Source of the DNA: DASZIT01 sp963709665
GTDB taxonomy: Bacteria > Actinomycetota > Acidimicrobiia > Acidimicrobiales > RAAP-2
Length of the DNA: 64,000 nucleotides
Assembly: GCA_963709665.1 (NCBI GenBank)
Contig: CAVPWU010000002.1
Location: forward strand, 1,240,001 to 1,304,000
Reading direction: 5' to 3'
Shown: piece by piece, positions 25,255-33,405 of the stretch
How the letters are laid out: the number at the start of each line of letters is the position of its first letter
How positions within the stretch are numbered: position 1 is the first letter of the stretch
Program-made: the position numbers and the translations under genes
Notes under the pieces: model-generated
What the model was told of the DNA's origin: nothing
Seen by the model: the letters and a program-made list of their open reading frames with translations, nothing else
Databases searched by the model: none

Positions 25255-25872
25255 ATGACCGACCGGCCCCGGGAGACCCGCGACCAGGGGTTCCTGCGGC
25301 GTCGGCGGTGGCGGGACACCCAGGGGGCGTCCGACGAGGCGCTGGTCGCCGGCATGGCCGCCTCCGACCCCCGGGCCGGCGAGGTGTTCGTGCGGCGCCA
25401 CCAGCGACGGGTCTACGGGATCGCCCTGGCCATCACCTCCAACCCCTCGACCGCCCAGGACGTGGCCCAGGAGGCGTTCCTCCGGGCCTGGCGCCATGCC
25501 GCCATCTTCGATCCCCGTCGGGCGGCCGCCACCGCCTGGCTCGCCACCATCACCCGCAACCTGGCCATCGACGCCCTCCGCCTGCAGCGGTCGGTCCCCG
25601 TCGACCCGGACGACCCGGTCTGGGCGGGGACCGCCACCGAGGACGGCGTCACCGAGTCGTCGGCGCTCCGGTCCGACTCGGTCGAGCGGGTGCGGGCCGC
25701 CCTCCGGGCCCTGCCCGAGGAGCAGCGGCGGGCGCTGGTCCGGTCGGCCTTCTACGGTCAGAGCGCCACGGAGATCGCCGAGGTGGAGTCGATCGCCGTC
25801 GGGACCGCCAAGAGCCGGATCCGCCTCGGTCTGGCCAAGGTGCGCGGGACGCTCGATGAGGAGGGCCGGTAG
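25255..25872 (+). CDS. ECF RNA polymerase sigma factor (sigma-70 family)
   Basis: About 205 aa. Region 2 is clear (VFVRRHQRRVYGIALAITSN, AQDVAQEAFLRAWRHA, ATAWLATITRNLAIDALR), as is region 4 (LRALPEEQRRALVRSAFYGQ, SATEIAEVESIAVGTAKSRI). The start is uncertain: ATG 25255 is given, and ATG 25225 in the same frame would add ten residues; neither has a good Shine-Dalgarno. It directs RNA polymerase to a small stress or envelope regulon. The stop codon abuts the start of an anti-sigma gene at 25873, the typical ECF/anti-sigma pairing. Confidence 0.88.
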   Translation: MTDRPRETRDQGFLRRRRWRDTQGASDEALVAGMAASDPRAGEVFVRRHQRRVYGIALAITSNPSTAQDVAQEAFLRAWRHAAIFDPRRAAATAWLATITRNLAIDALRLQRSVPVDPDDPVWAGTATEDGVTESSALRSDSVERVRAALRALPEEQRRALVRSAFYGQSATEIAEVESIAVGTAKSRIRLGLAKVRGTLDEEGR

Positions 25873-26538
25873 ATGTCACCCGCCGTGGACCCCGCCCACC
25901 GTATCGACTGGCAGGACGATCTGTCGGCGCTGGCCGTCGGTGCCCTCGACGGCCGGGAGCGGGCCCGGGTCCTCGCCCACCTGAAGGGGTGCCCGGGCTG
26001 CTCGGCGGAGCTGGAGTCGCTGTCGGACGCGGTGGATGCCCTGGTGGAGGTGGCTCCCGAGGTGGCTCCCCCGGCCGGCTTCACCGAGCGCACGGTGGCG
26101 GCCATGGGGGCCGACCGCCCGCGGCACCGACCCACCGTGGTGGTCCGGCGGGTGGTGGCGGTGGCAGCCGGGGTGGTGATCCTCGGCCTGGGGGTGGGGG
26201 TGGGGGTGGCGGTCACCTCCTCCCACGGGACCAGGCCCACCCCGGCGGCGGTGACCGGGACCCTGCGCTCGAGCTCCGGCCCCGACGGCGTGGTGGTGGT
26301 GTCCGCCGACCGGGGCGGCCTCCTGGTGATGTCGCTGGACCACGCCCCGACCACGGGGACGGTGACCTGCGAGGTGACCCTGACCGACGGCACCACCCGG
26401 TTGGTGGGGGCGTTCCCCCTGGCCGCCGGGTACGGCTCGTGGCGGGTGCACCTGCCGGTCCCCCCGTCGTCGGTCCGGTCGGTCCGGGTCCTCGACCAGC
26501 AGGGCGTCACCGTGGCCTCCGCCACCCTCCGGGCCTAG
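25873..26538 (+). CDS. Zinc-containing anti-sigma factor (ZAS), membrane anchored
   Basis: A 221-aa protein starting directly after the sigma gene stop. The N-terminal anti-sigma domain has RIDWQDDLSALAVGALDG and ERARVLAHLKGCPGCSAELE, giving the HxxxCxxC zinc motif of ZAS proteins. One transmembrane segment lies at about residues 94-117 (VVAVAAGVVILGLGVGVGVA). The extracytoplasmic part is a beta-rich anti-sigma K-type domain (GVVVVSADRGGLLVMSLD; GYGSWRVHLPVPPSSV). It should hold the upstream sigma factor inactive at the membrane until a signal arrives. Confidence 0.88.
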   Translation: MSPAVDPAHRIDWQDDLSALAVGALDGRERARVLAHLKGCPGCSAELESLSDAVDALVEVAPEVAPPAGFTERTVAAMGADRPRHRPTVVVRRVVAVAAGVVILGLGVGVGVAVTSSHGTRPTPAAVTGTLRSSSGPDGVVVVSADRGGLLVMSLDHAPTTGTVTCEVTLTDGTTRLVGAFPLAAGYGSWRVHLPVPPSSVRSVRVLDQQGVTVASATLRA

Positions 26539-26656
26539 TGTCCGGTGCCGGTGGGCGGCCCCGGCCGATCACGGTCGGGACCCCGGTCCAGGGCTAACGT
26601 GGATCGGCGCCCGGTGGGTCCTTCCACTCGCCGCAGGCCAGGGAACGGGAGGTCGG

Positions 26657-27520
26657 GTGGACATCCAACGGGTCGGAGTGGTCGGGTGCGGTCTGATGGG
26701 TTCGGGGATCGCCGAGGCGGTGGCCCGGGCCGGTGTGGACGTGCGGGTCGTCGAGCTCGACCAGGTGGCCCTCGACGCCGGACGGGACCGGGTCGCCCGC
26801 TCGATCGCCCGGGCCAGGGACGCCGGGAAGCTGACCGGACCGGAGGCCGACGCCACCCTGGCCCGCATCGCCTTCTCGACCGACATCGGCTCGCTGGCCG
26901 ACCGGCAGCTGGTGGTGGAGGCGGTGATCGAGTCGGAGGCCGAGAAGGTGGGGATCTTCGAGATCCTCGACAAGGTCGTCGAGTCGCCGGAGGCCGTCCT
27001 GGCCTCCAACACCTCGTCCATCCCGATCATGAAGCTGGCCATGGCCACCCAGCGGCCGTCGCGGGTGATCGGGATCCACTTCTTCAACCCGGTCCCCGTG
27101 CTGCCCCTGGTGGAGCTGGTGCCGTCGCTCCTCACCAGCGAGGAGACGGTGAGCGTGGCCCACCACTTCGCCGACGGGCAGCTCGACAAGCGGGTGATCC
27201 GGTCGCAGGACCGGGCCGGCTTCATCGTGAACGCCCTCCTGATCCCCTACATCCTCTCGGCGGTCCGCATGCTCGAGTCGGGATTCGCCACCGCCGACGA
27301 CATCGACACCGGGATGGTGAAGGGCTGTGCCCACCCCATGGGCCCGCTGGCCCTGGGCGACCTCATCGGCCTCGATACCACGGTGGCCATCGCCAACTCC
27401 CTCTACGAGGAGTTCCGGGAGCCGCTCTTCGCGCCGCCCCCCCTGCTCGCCCGCATGGTGGACGCCGGTCTCCTGGGTCGGAAGTCGGGGCGTGGCTTCT
27501 ACGACTATCCCAAGCGGTAG
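26657..27520 (+). CDS. 3-hydroxyacyl-CoA (3-hydroxybutyryl-CoA) dehydrogenase
   Basis: 287 aa from GTG 26657 with GGGAGG upstream. The N-terminal Rossmann fold is VGVVGCGLMGSGIAEAVARA (GxGxxG). Catalytic-region motifs ASNTSSIPIMKLA and RVIGIHFFNPVPVLPLVELV contain the conserved Ser and His. The C-terminal dimerisation domain has QDRAGFIVNALLIPYILSA and MGPLALGDLIGLDT. It oxidises (S)-3-hydroxyacyl-CoA with NAD(P)+ in beta-oxidation or butyrate-type metabolism. It heads a group of acyl-CoA related genes that includes a thioesterase and an enoyl-CoA hydratase. Length and motifs match fadB2/hbd-type enzymes. Confidence 0.92.
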   Translation: MDIQRVGVVGCGLMGSGIAEAVARAGVDVRVVELDQVALDAGRDRVARSIARARDAGKLTGPEADATLARIAFSTDIGSLADRQLVVEAVIESEAEKVGIFEILDKVVESPEAVLASNTSSIPIMKLAMATQRPSRVIGIHFFNPVPVLPLVELVPSLLTSEETVSVAHHFADGQLDKRVIRSQDRAGFIVNALLIPYILSAVRMLESGFATADDIDTGMVKGCAHPMGPLALGDLIGLDTTVAIANSLYEEFREPLFAPPPLLARMVDAGLLGRKSGRGFYDYPKR

Positions 27521-27562
27521 ACGGGCACCCGCCCCACACCCCCCCCAGCACCGGAGGCACCC

Positions 27563-28018
27563 ATGAGAGAGCAGCGTCGGTCACGTCGGATCGCCATGTC
27601 GCCCGAGGAGCGCGACGCCTTCCTGGTCCGGGAGCGGACCTGCCGCCTGGCCACCGGAGGGGAGGGGGGTCCCCACCTCACCGCCCTGTGGTTCGTGTGG
27701 GACGGCGCCTCGGTGTGGCTGAACTCCATCGTGGCCAGCCAGCGGTGGACGGACATCGAGCGCGACGACCGGGTCAGCGTCCTGGTCGATGCCGGGGAGG
27801 GCTTCGGCGAGCTCCGGGGCGTGGAGCTCCGGGGCCGGGCGATCCCGGTCGGCGAGGTGCCCCGGACCGGCGAGCACAACGAGGACCTGCTGGTGCCGGA
27901 GCGGCTGTTCGGCGCCAAGTACGCCAACGGCCCCTTCTCGCACGACGGACGCCACGCCTGGCTCCGGGTGGTGCCGGAGAAGATCGTCAGCTGGGACTTC
28001 TCCAAGATGGCCCGCTGA
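27563..28018 (+). CDS. PPOX-class flavin/F420-dependent oxidoreductase-like protein
   Basis: 151 aa (ATG 27563, GGAGG at 6 bases). The split-barrel pattern is clear: SPEERDAFLVRERTCRLATG, GPHLTALWFVWDGASVWLNS, RVSVLVDAGE and ELRGVELRGRAIPV, ending KIVSWDFSKM. This is the pyridoxamine-5'-phosphate oxidase-like fold, which in actinobacteria often binds F420 or FMN and reduces or modifies small molecules. The substrate cannot be predicted. It sits between the hydroxyacyl-CoA dehydrogenase and the convergent P450 gene. Confidence 0.8.
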   Translation: MREQRRSRRIAMSPEERDAFLVRERTCRLATGGEGGPHLTALWFVWDGASVWLNSIVASQRWTDIERDDRVSVLVDAGEGFGELRGVELRGRAIPVGEVPRTGEHNEDLLVPERLFGAKYANGPFSHDGRHAWLRVVPEKIVSWDFSKMAR

Positions 28019-28033
28019 CCACCCCGAGGTGGG

Positions 28034-29291
28034 TCAGGACGTCACCCCGTCGGTGACGAAGCGGCAGTCGAGCGAGTCCACGCCGTGGACGAAGGCCCCG
28101 ACCATCAGGTCCGGCTCCCCCACCTCGAAGGCGCCGACCGTCCGGGCCAGCTCCGAGAAGACCGCCCGGAGCTGGGCGCGCGCCAGGTTGGCCCCCAGGC
28201 AGAAGTGCGGGCCGCCCCCGCCGAACCCCACGTGGTCGTTGGGACGTCGGGAGATGTCGAACCGCCAGGGGTCCGGAAAGACCGACGCGTCCCGGTTCCC
28301 CGAGCCGTAGAACAGCACCACGTGGTCGCCGGCGGCGATCGGCTGGTCCCCGATGACGGTGTCGGTGGTGGCGGTCCGTCGGAACGTCATCACCGGGCGT
28401 GGCCCACCGGATGACCTCCTCCACCGCCCCCGGCAGCCGTCCCTCCGGGTCCCGGCGGAGGGCGTCCCACTGGTCGGGGTGGTGGGCGAACGCCATCACG
28501 CCGTGGGTGATGGTGTTCCGGGTGGTGTCGTTGCCGGCGACCCCGAGCAGCACCACGAACGCCCCGATCTCCTCGTCGTTGAGCTTCTCGCCGTCCACCT
28601 CCGCCTGGACCAGCGCCGACAGGAGGTCGTCGGTCGGGTGGTCCCGCCGCTCGGCGGCCAGCTCCGATCCCAGCGTCGAGAGGGTGATCCCGGCGGTGAG
28701 CACCTTGGTGAACGGGTCGTCGCCGGTGGCCAGGAACTTGGGGTCCTGGGCGCCGACCATCAGGTTGGCCGCCTGGCGCAGCTCGGTCTGGCGCTCCTCG
28801 GGCACCCCCAGCATCTCCGAGATGGTCCACAGGGGCAGGCGCATCGACAGGTCCGCCACCAGCTCGCACGAACCCCGGGCCACCGCCGCCGCCACGATGG
28901 CCCGGGCCTGGCGTCGGATCTGCTCCTCGATCCGGGCCACCTGCCTGGGGGTGAACGCCCGGCTGACCAGCCGACGGAGCTGGGTGTGCCGGGGGGCGTC
29001 GGTCATCAGAAAGGATCCGAACGGCTCGTTGAACTCGGGCGGGATGTCGCTGAACCCCACCCCCCGGCCGCTGCAGAACCGGTCGGCGTGCCGACTGACG
29101 TGGACGATGTCGGCATGGCGGGTGGCTGCCCAGAACCCGTTGACCGTGGCCACCGAGCCCAGTTCGATGGGTGGGTGGAAGGTGACCGACGGGCGGTCCC
29201 GGAGGACGCGGAAGGCCAGGTCCCGCTCCCGCATCGGCGTCGCCCAGAACGCCGCCCCCGAGATGTCGACCGGGTCGAAGGGGGGTGTCAC
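28034..29291 (-). CDS. Cytochrome P450, frameshifted near 28393
   Basis: Two frames join to a full P450 of about 420 aa. The upstream frame has the I-helix VVLLGVAGNDTTRNTITHG and the ExxR helix in AVEEVIRWATP. The downstream frame begins VMTFRRTATTDTVIGDQPI and has the heme loop FGGGGPHFCLGANLARAQL with the Cys ligand, ending at 28034. One extra G (minus strand) at 28393-28394, in the codon after ATP, separates them. Start taken as GTG 29291; a longer in-frame TTG at 29327 would overlap the divergent thioesterase promoter. The class resembles CYPs acting on steroids or fatty acids, but the substrate is unknown. The gene is probably intact in the organism. Confidence 0.82.
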
Positions 29292-29327
29292 CGCGGTGAC
29301 GGTAACGATGTCCGACTTTGACGTCAA
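29287..29327. promoter_or_regulatory. Divergent P450/thioesterase promoter with two palindromes
   Basis: The short gap between divergent genes holds two perfect palindromes: a 14-bp one (GTCACCGCGGTGAC, 29287-29300) and a 10-bp one (TTGACGTCAA, 29318-29327). On the minus strand TTGACG (29327-29322) followed 17 bases later by TACCGT resembles a sigma-70 promoter for the P450. A dimeric regulator could bind the palindromes; no regulator gene is adjacent. Confidence 0.4.
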
Positions 29328-29341
29328 CTATGGTTCCGCCG

Positions 29342-30127
29342 ATGTCCGAGCCCCGGGGCCTGTTCGAAGCCGACGGCGGGTACCTGCACCCCACCAGTGC
29401 CGCACCGGGCCCCTGGCGCCCCGATGCCCTCCACGGGGGGGCGGTGAGCGCCCTGTTCGGTCACACCTTCGAGGAGCCGGGGTGGTCCCTCGGTCGGATG
29501 ACGGTGGACCTCCTCCGCCGGGTCCCCATGGGGCCGCTCACCCTGGTGGTCGGGCCCACCTCCACCACCCGTCGCCTGATGCGGAGGTCCGCCGAGCTGT
29601 GGGCCGGCGACCGGCCGGTGGCCAGGGCGGAGGGCCTGCTCCTCCCCGAGTCCCACCTCGACCTGCCACCTCAGCCCGAACGGCGGCTCGAGCCTCCTCC
29701 CGACCTGGAGCAGAAGGCGTCGCGACGGGAGACCATCGTGGACCGGGTGGGCTTCCCGAGCTTCGTCAGCCACGCCGTGGCCACCCGCACCGTGCGGACC
29801 GACGGGGGCCACCCCGGTGCCTTCGCCTACTGGATCCACCTCCTCCTCCCGGCCGTGGCCGGGCACGAGATCACCCCCGTCCAGAGGGTCTGCGCGGCGG
29901 CCGACTACGCCAACGGGGGGTTTCCCACCCTCCCCTACGAGGAGTGGTCGTTCGTGACCCTCGATCTGACCGTCCAACTGGTCCGGCCACCGGTCGGCGA
30001 GTGGGTGGGGGTGACCAACGACTCGGTCGCCGGGGCCTCGGGGATCGGGCTCGGCGATGCCGAGCTGCACGACGTGGTCGGCCGGCTCGGGCGCGCAACG
30101 GCTACCTTGCTCGTGGAACCTCGGTGA
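29342..30127 (+). CDS. Acyl-CoA thioesterase-like double-hotdog protein
   Basis: About 261 aa, start taken at ATG 29342 (MSEPRGLFEADGGYLHP), which aligns with the usual family start; ATG 29330 is possible and the mRNA may be leaderless. Features include DALHGGAVSALFGHTFEE, MTVDLLRRVPMGPLTLVV, a central linker and a second hotdog (QRVCAAADYANGG, VTLDLTVQLVRPPVGEWVGV, GIGLGDAELHDVVGRLGRA). This is the TesB-like/4HBT_3 pattern of proteins that hydrolyse acyl-CoA thioesters. Location among beta-oxidation genes fits that role. Confidence 0.82.
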   Translation: MSEPRGLFEADGGYLHPTSAAPGPWRPDALHGGAVSALFGHTFEEPGWSLGRMTVDLLRRVPMGPLTLVVGPTSTTRRLMRRSAELWAGDRPVARAEGLLLPESHLDLPPQPERRLEPPPDLEQKASRRETIVDRVGFPSFVSHAVATRTVRTDGGHPGAFAYWIHLLLPAVAGHEITPVQRVCAAADYANGGFPTLPYEEWSFVTLDLTVQLVRPPVGEWVGVTNDSVAGASGIGLGDAELHDVVGRLGRATATLLVEPR

Positions 30128-30167
30128 CACCGGTTCATCGGCCCGTCACCCGGAGAGCGGAAGGTGG

Positions 30168-30851
30168 ATGGTGAGCGACTACCAGGTGGAGGACGGCACG
30201 GCCCGGATCACCCTCGACGACGGCAAGGTGAACGCCCTGGGCAGCGCCACCATCAACGACCTGAACGCCCAGCTCGACCGGGCCCTGGCCGACCAGGCGT
30301 CCGCCGTCGTCCTGGTCGGCCGGGAGGGGTACTTCTCGGCCGGCTTCGACCTGGAGGAAGTCCGTTCCGGAGCGGCGGCCCAGCAGAACCTGCGCCTCCT
30401 CCTCATCGACCTGGTCCTGCGCCTCTTCACCTTCGAGCGCCCGGTGGTGGTCGCCTGCACCGGTCATGCCCTGGCCGCCGGCGCCGCCCTCCTGCTGGCC
30501 GCCGACCGCCGCATCGGCCTGGACGGCCGCTACAAGCTCGGCTTCAACGAGGCCAGCCTGGGCGTACCCATCTCGGCGGCCACCGTCGAACTGGCCCGGT
30601 ACCGGATGCCGATGCCCTTCTTCGAGTCGCTGATCTCCGGCGACACCTATCCTCCCGCCCTGGCCCGGAGTGCCGGGCTCATCGACCAGGTGGCGACCGA
30701 CCCCCCGGCCCTGATCGAGGAGTGCCGGCGGGTAGCCACCCAGCTGGCCACCATCCCCCCGTCCACCTTCACCACCATGCGGCACCAGGCCCGGGGGGCG
30801 GTGGCCGAGGCGGTCCTGGCGGAACGACGGCGCCTGGCGTCCGGCGACTGA
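30168..30851 (+). CDS. Enoyl-CoA hydratase/isomerase family protein
   Basis: 227 aa from ATG 30168 (GTG 30171 is an alternative). Crotonase-fold motifs are ARITLDDGKVNALGSATIND, VVLVGREGYFSAGFDLEEV (first oxyanion-hole segment), CTGHALAAGAALLLAADRR (second oxyanion hole) and KLGFNEASLGVPIS. The Glu in FNEASLGV corresponds to a catalytic position. It is shorter than canonical hydratases (about 260 aa) but complete. It probably acts in fatty or branched acyl-CoA breakdown with the neighbouring dehydrogenase and thioesterase. Confidence 0.88.
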   Translation: MVSDYQVEDGTARITLDDGKVNALGSATINDLNAQLDRALADQASAVVLVGREGYFSAGFDLEEVRSGAAAQQNLRLLLIDLVLRLFTFERPVVVACTGHALAAGAALLLAADRRIGLDGRYKLGFNEASLGVPISAATVELARYRMPMPFFESLISGDTYPPALARSAGLIDQVATDPPALIEECRRVATQLATIPPSTFTTMRHQARGAVAEAVLAERRRLASGD

Positions 30852-30967
30852 CCCGGGCCTCTCGGGAGGTCACCGGGTCCCAATACGTCTAGATCTTTCT
30901 GATCCCTTCCGGTAACGTACCGACCGCGCCCGAGGGTGGGCCGAGGGAGCGGGGCAAGGGGGGTCGA

Positions 30968-32581
30968 GTGGTGGACGAGCTGGACGTGGTGGTGGTGGGG
31001 GCCGGGTTCTCCGGCCTGTACGCGCTCCACAAGGTGCGGGAGCTGGGCCTGCGGGCCTGCATCCTCGAACGGGCCGACGCGGTGGGCGGCACCTGGCTGT
31101 TCAACCGGTACCCGGGGGCGCGCTGCGACATCGAGAGCGTCGAGTACAGCTACAGCTTCTCCGACGAGATCCAGCGGGAGTGGACGTGGAGCGAGGTGCT
31201 CCCCGCCCAGGAGGAGATCGAGCGCTACCTGAACTTCGTCACCGACCGCCTCGACCTCCGCCGCCACATCCGCTTCCACACCGACGTGGTGTCCATGACC
31301 TTCGACGAGACCACCAGCACCTGGCGGCTGGAGACCGCCACCGGCGACCGGGTGGTGGCCCCGTTCGTCATCGCCGCCACCGGCATCCTGTCGTCACCCA
31401 TCGACCCCGACATCGCCGGCATGGACTCGTTCGCCGGTGACTCGCTGTTCACCAGCCGCTTCCCCCGCGAGGGCTACGACTTCAGCGGCAAGCGGGTGGC
31501 CCTCATCGGCACCGGCTCCTCCGGGGTGCAGGCCACCCCGCTGGTGGCCGAGCAGTGCGACCACCTCTTCCTCTTCCAGCGGTCGGCGGCCTACACGATG
31601 CCGGCCAATCCCCGGCCGTACGGACCGGGCGAGTTCGAGGAGCTGCGGGCCCGCTACCCCGAGATCCGGGCCGACCAGCGCAACTCGTTCATCGGCGCCG
31701 CCCGCCTCAGCGCCTTCTCGGCGCTGGTGGAGGCGCCGGGGAAGCCGCCCCTCAAGGAGGCCTCCCGCCAGGAGCGGCTGCGGGCCGTCGAGGAGCGGGG
31801 CATCGCCGGGGCGCTGCTGTGGGGGGACGTGCTCTTCGACATCGAGGCCAACCGGATGGCCACCGAACTGTACGGGGAGGCGGTGGCCCGCATCGTCAAG
31901 GACCCCGAGACCGCCGCCGCCCTGGTGCCCGACTACCCCTTCGCCTGCAAGCGCCCGATCATCGACGACGGGTACTACGAGACCTTCAACCGGGACAACG
32001 TCACCCTGGTCGACCTCCGACGGGGCGGCATCCGGTCGGTGACCAGCACCGGCATCGACACCGAGCAGGGCTCCTACCCGGTGGACGTCATCCTCTACGC
32101 CACCGGCTTCGACGCCATCACCGGCGCCCTCAGCCGGCTGGAGGTCCGGGGTCGCGACGGTGTCAACCTCCGGGATGTCTGGACCGAGGAGGGACCGGTG
32201 TCGTACCTGGGGATCCAGGTGGCCGGCTTCCCCAACCTGTTCACCATCCAGGGCCCGGGCAGCCCGTCGGCGGCCACCAACTTCGTGGCCGCCCTCGAGC
32301 AGCATGTGGAGTGGATCGGCGACTGCCTGGCCTATCTCCGGGCGAACGGCTTCCGCACCCTCGAGGCGCTGCCGTCGGCTCAGACGGAGTGGGCGGAGCA
32401 CGCCGCGTCCCTGGTGGCGGGCAGCATCCTGCTCCATCCGTCGTGCCACTCGTGGTACAACGGCGCCAACGTGCCCGGCAAGCCGCGGCGGTACCTGGGC
32501 TACCCCGCCGGTCTCCCCGAGTACCGACGTCGCTGCGACGAGGTGGCCGGGGCCGGCTACACCGGCTTCGCACTGTCGTAG
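30968..32581 (+). CDS. Flavin-containing monooxygenase, Baeyer-Villiger-like
   Basis: 537 aa starting GTG 30968 after a G-rich ribosome site. FAD motif DVVVVGAGFSGLYALHKVRE, the BVMO-typical GGTWLFNRYPGARCDIESVE, the NADPH motif KRVALIGTGSSGVQATPLVA and DVILYATGFDAITGAL are present. The BVMO fingerprint normally reads FxGxxxHxxxWP; here it is FAGDSLFTSRFP, so the His and Trp are both Phe. The enzyme may be an atypical BVMO or act on unusual ketones. A hydrolase gene starts 8 bases downstream, a pairing that fits oxidation of a ketone to an ester and then hydrolysis. Confidence 0.88.
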   Translation: MVDELDVVVVGAGFSGLYALHKVRELGLRACILERADAVGGTWLFNRYPGARCDIESVEYSYSFSDEIQREWTWSEVLPAQEEIERYLNFVTDRLDLRRHIRFHTDVVSMTFDETTSTWRLETATGDRVVAPFVIAATGILSSPIDPDIAGMDSFAGDSLFTSRFPREGYDFSGKRVALIGTGSSGVQATPLVAEQCDHLFLFQRSAAYTMPANPRPYGPGEFEELRARYPEIRADQRNSFIGAARLSAFSALVEAPGKPPLKEASRQERLRAVEERGIAGALLWGDVLFDIEANRMATELYGEAVARIVKDPETAAALVPDYPFACKRPIIDDGYYETFNRDNVTLVDLRRGGIRSVTSTGIDTEQGSYPVDVILYATGFDAITGALSRLEVRGRDGVNLRDVWTEEGPVSYLGIQVAGFPNLFTIQGPGSPSAATNFVAALEQHVEWIGDCLAYLRANGFRTLEALPSAQTEWAEHAASLVAGSILLHPSCHSWYNGANVPGKPRRYLGYPAGLPEYRRRCDEVAGAGYTGFALS

Positions 32582-32589
32582 GCGGCCGG

Positions 32590-33378
32590 ATGCCCTTCCT
32601 GGAGCTCGACGACGCCCGGCTCTTCTTCACCGACGACGGTGCGGGTGAGCCCCCGCTCCTGCTGGTGCACGGCTATACGGCCGACTCCCACGACTGGAGC
32701 TGGCAGATCCCCCACTTCGTGGCCGGCCACCGGGTGGTGGCGGTCGACCTCCGGGGACACGGTGCCTCGAGCTCGCCGGTCGACGGCTACACCACCGCCG
32801 GGTTCACCGGGGACCTGGTCGCCCTCCTCGACCACCTCGGCGTGGACCGGGTGGTGGCCGTGGGCCACTCGTTGGGCGGCATCCTGGTCAGCGCCCTGGC
32901 CGTGGAGCACCCCGAGCGGGTGGCGGCGGTGGTCGCCGTCGACCCGGCCTACCTGGTGGAGGACGACATGGTCGGCGCCCTCGGGCCGGTCCTCGACTCG
33001 CTCGACGACGCCGGGGTGGTGCCCTTCATCGAGGGCATCATCGGCGAGGGGATGGCGTCGCCGGCCCGGGATCCGGGGCTCCGCACCTGGCAGGTCCGCC
33101 GGATCGCCACGCTCGAGCCCCGGGTCCTCCGGCAGGCCCTGGTGGCCCAGGTCTCCGGCATGGCCCTGCGATCGGAGAGCGAGCCCTACCTGCGACGCCG
33201 GAGGTGCCCGGTGCTCTCCTTCCACGCCGACCCGGTCCGGGGGGCGCTGGAGGCGGCCCTGTTGACCGACCAACGGTCCCACGTGGTGACGTGGGAGGGC
33301 GCGGGCCACTGGCTCCACCAGGAGCGGGCGGCGGAGTTCAACGCCCTGGTCAGCGCCTGGCTGGCGACAGGCCCCTGA
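32590..33378 (+). CDS. Alpha/beta hydrolase
   Basis: 262 aa (ATG 32590). The fold is clear: PPLLLVHGYTADSHDWSWQI (oxyanion region), VVAVDLRGHGASSSP, nucleophile elbow VAVGHSLGGILVSALAV (Ser in GHSLGG), acid region CPVLSFHADPVRGAL and catalytic His in VTWEGAGHWLHQERAAEF. It is a cytoplasmic esterase/lipase-type enzyme. Only 8 bases separate it from the monooxygenase gene, so it is probably co-transcribed and could hydrolyse the ester or lactone made by that enzyme. Confidence 0.88.
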   Translation: MPFLELDDARLFFTDDGAGEPPLLLVHGYTADSHDWSWQIPHFVAGHRVVAVDLRGHGASSSPVDGYTTAGFTGDLVALLDHLGVDRVVAVGHSLGGILVSALAVEHPERVAAVVAVDPAYLVEDDMVGALGPVLDSLDDAGVVPFIEGIIGEGMASPARDPGLRTWQVRRIATLEPRVLRQALVAQVSGMALRSESEPYLRRRRCPVLSFHADPVRGALEAALLTDQRSHVVTWEGAGHWLHQERAAEFNALVSAWLATGP

Positions 33379-33405
33379 CATGGAGGCGGTTGGGGTACTG
33401 GGCCC

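Noticed and set aside
28018..28045. Terminator between the PPOX-like gene and the P450
   Set aside because: The TGACC/GGTCA inverted repeat is short with a bulge and lacks a U-tract.
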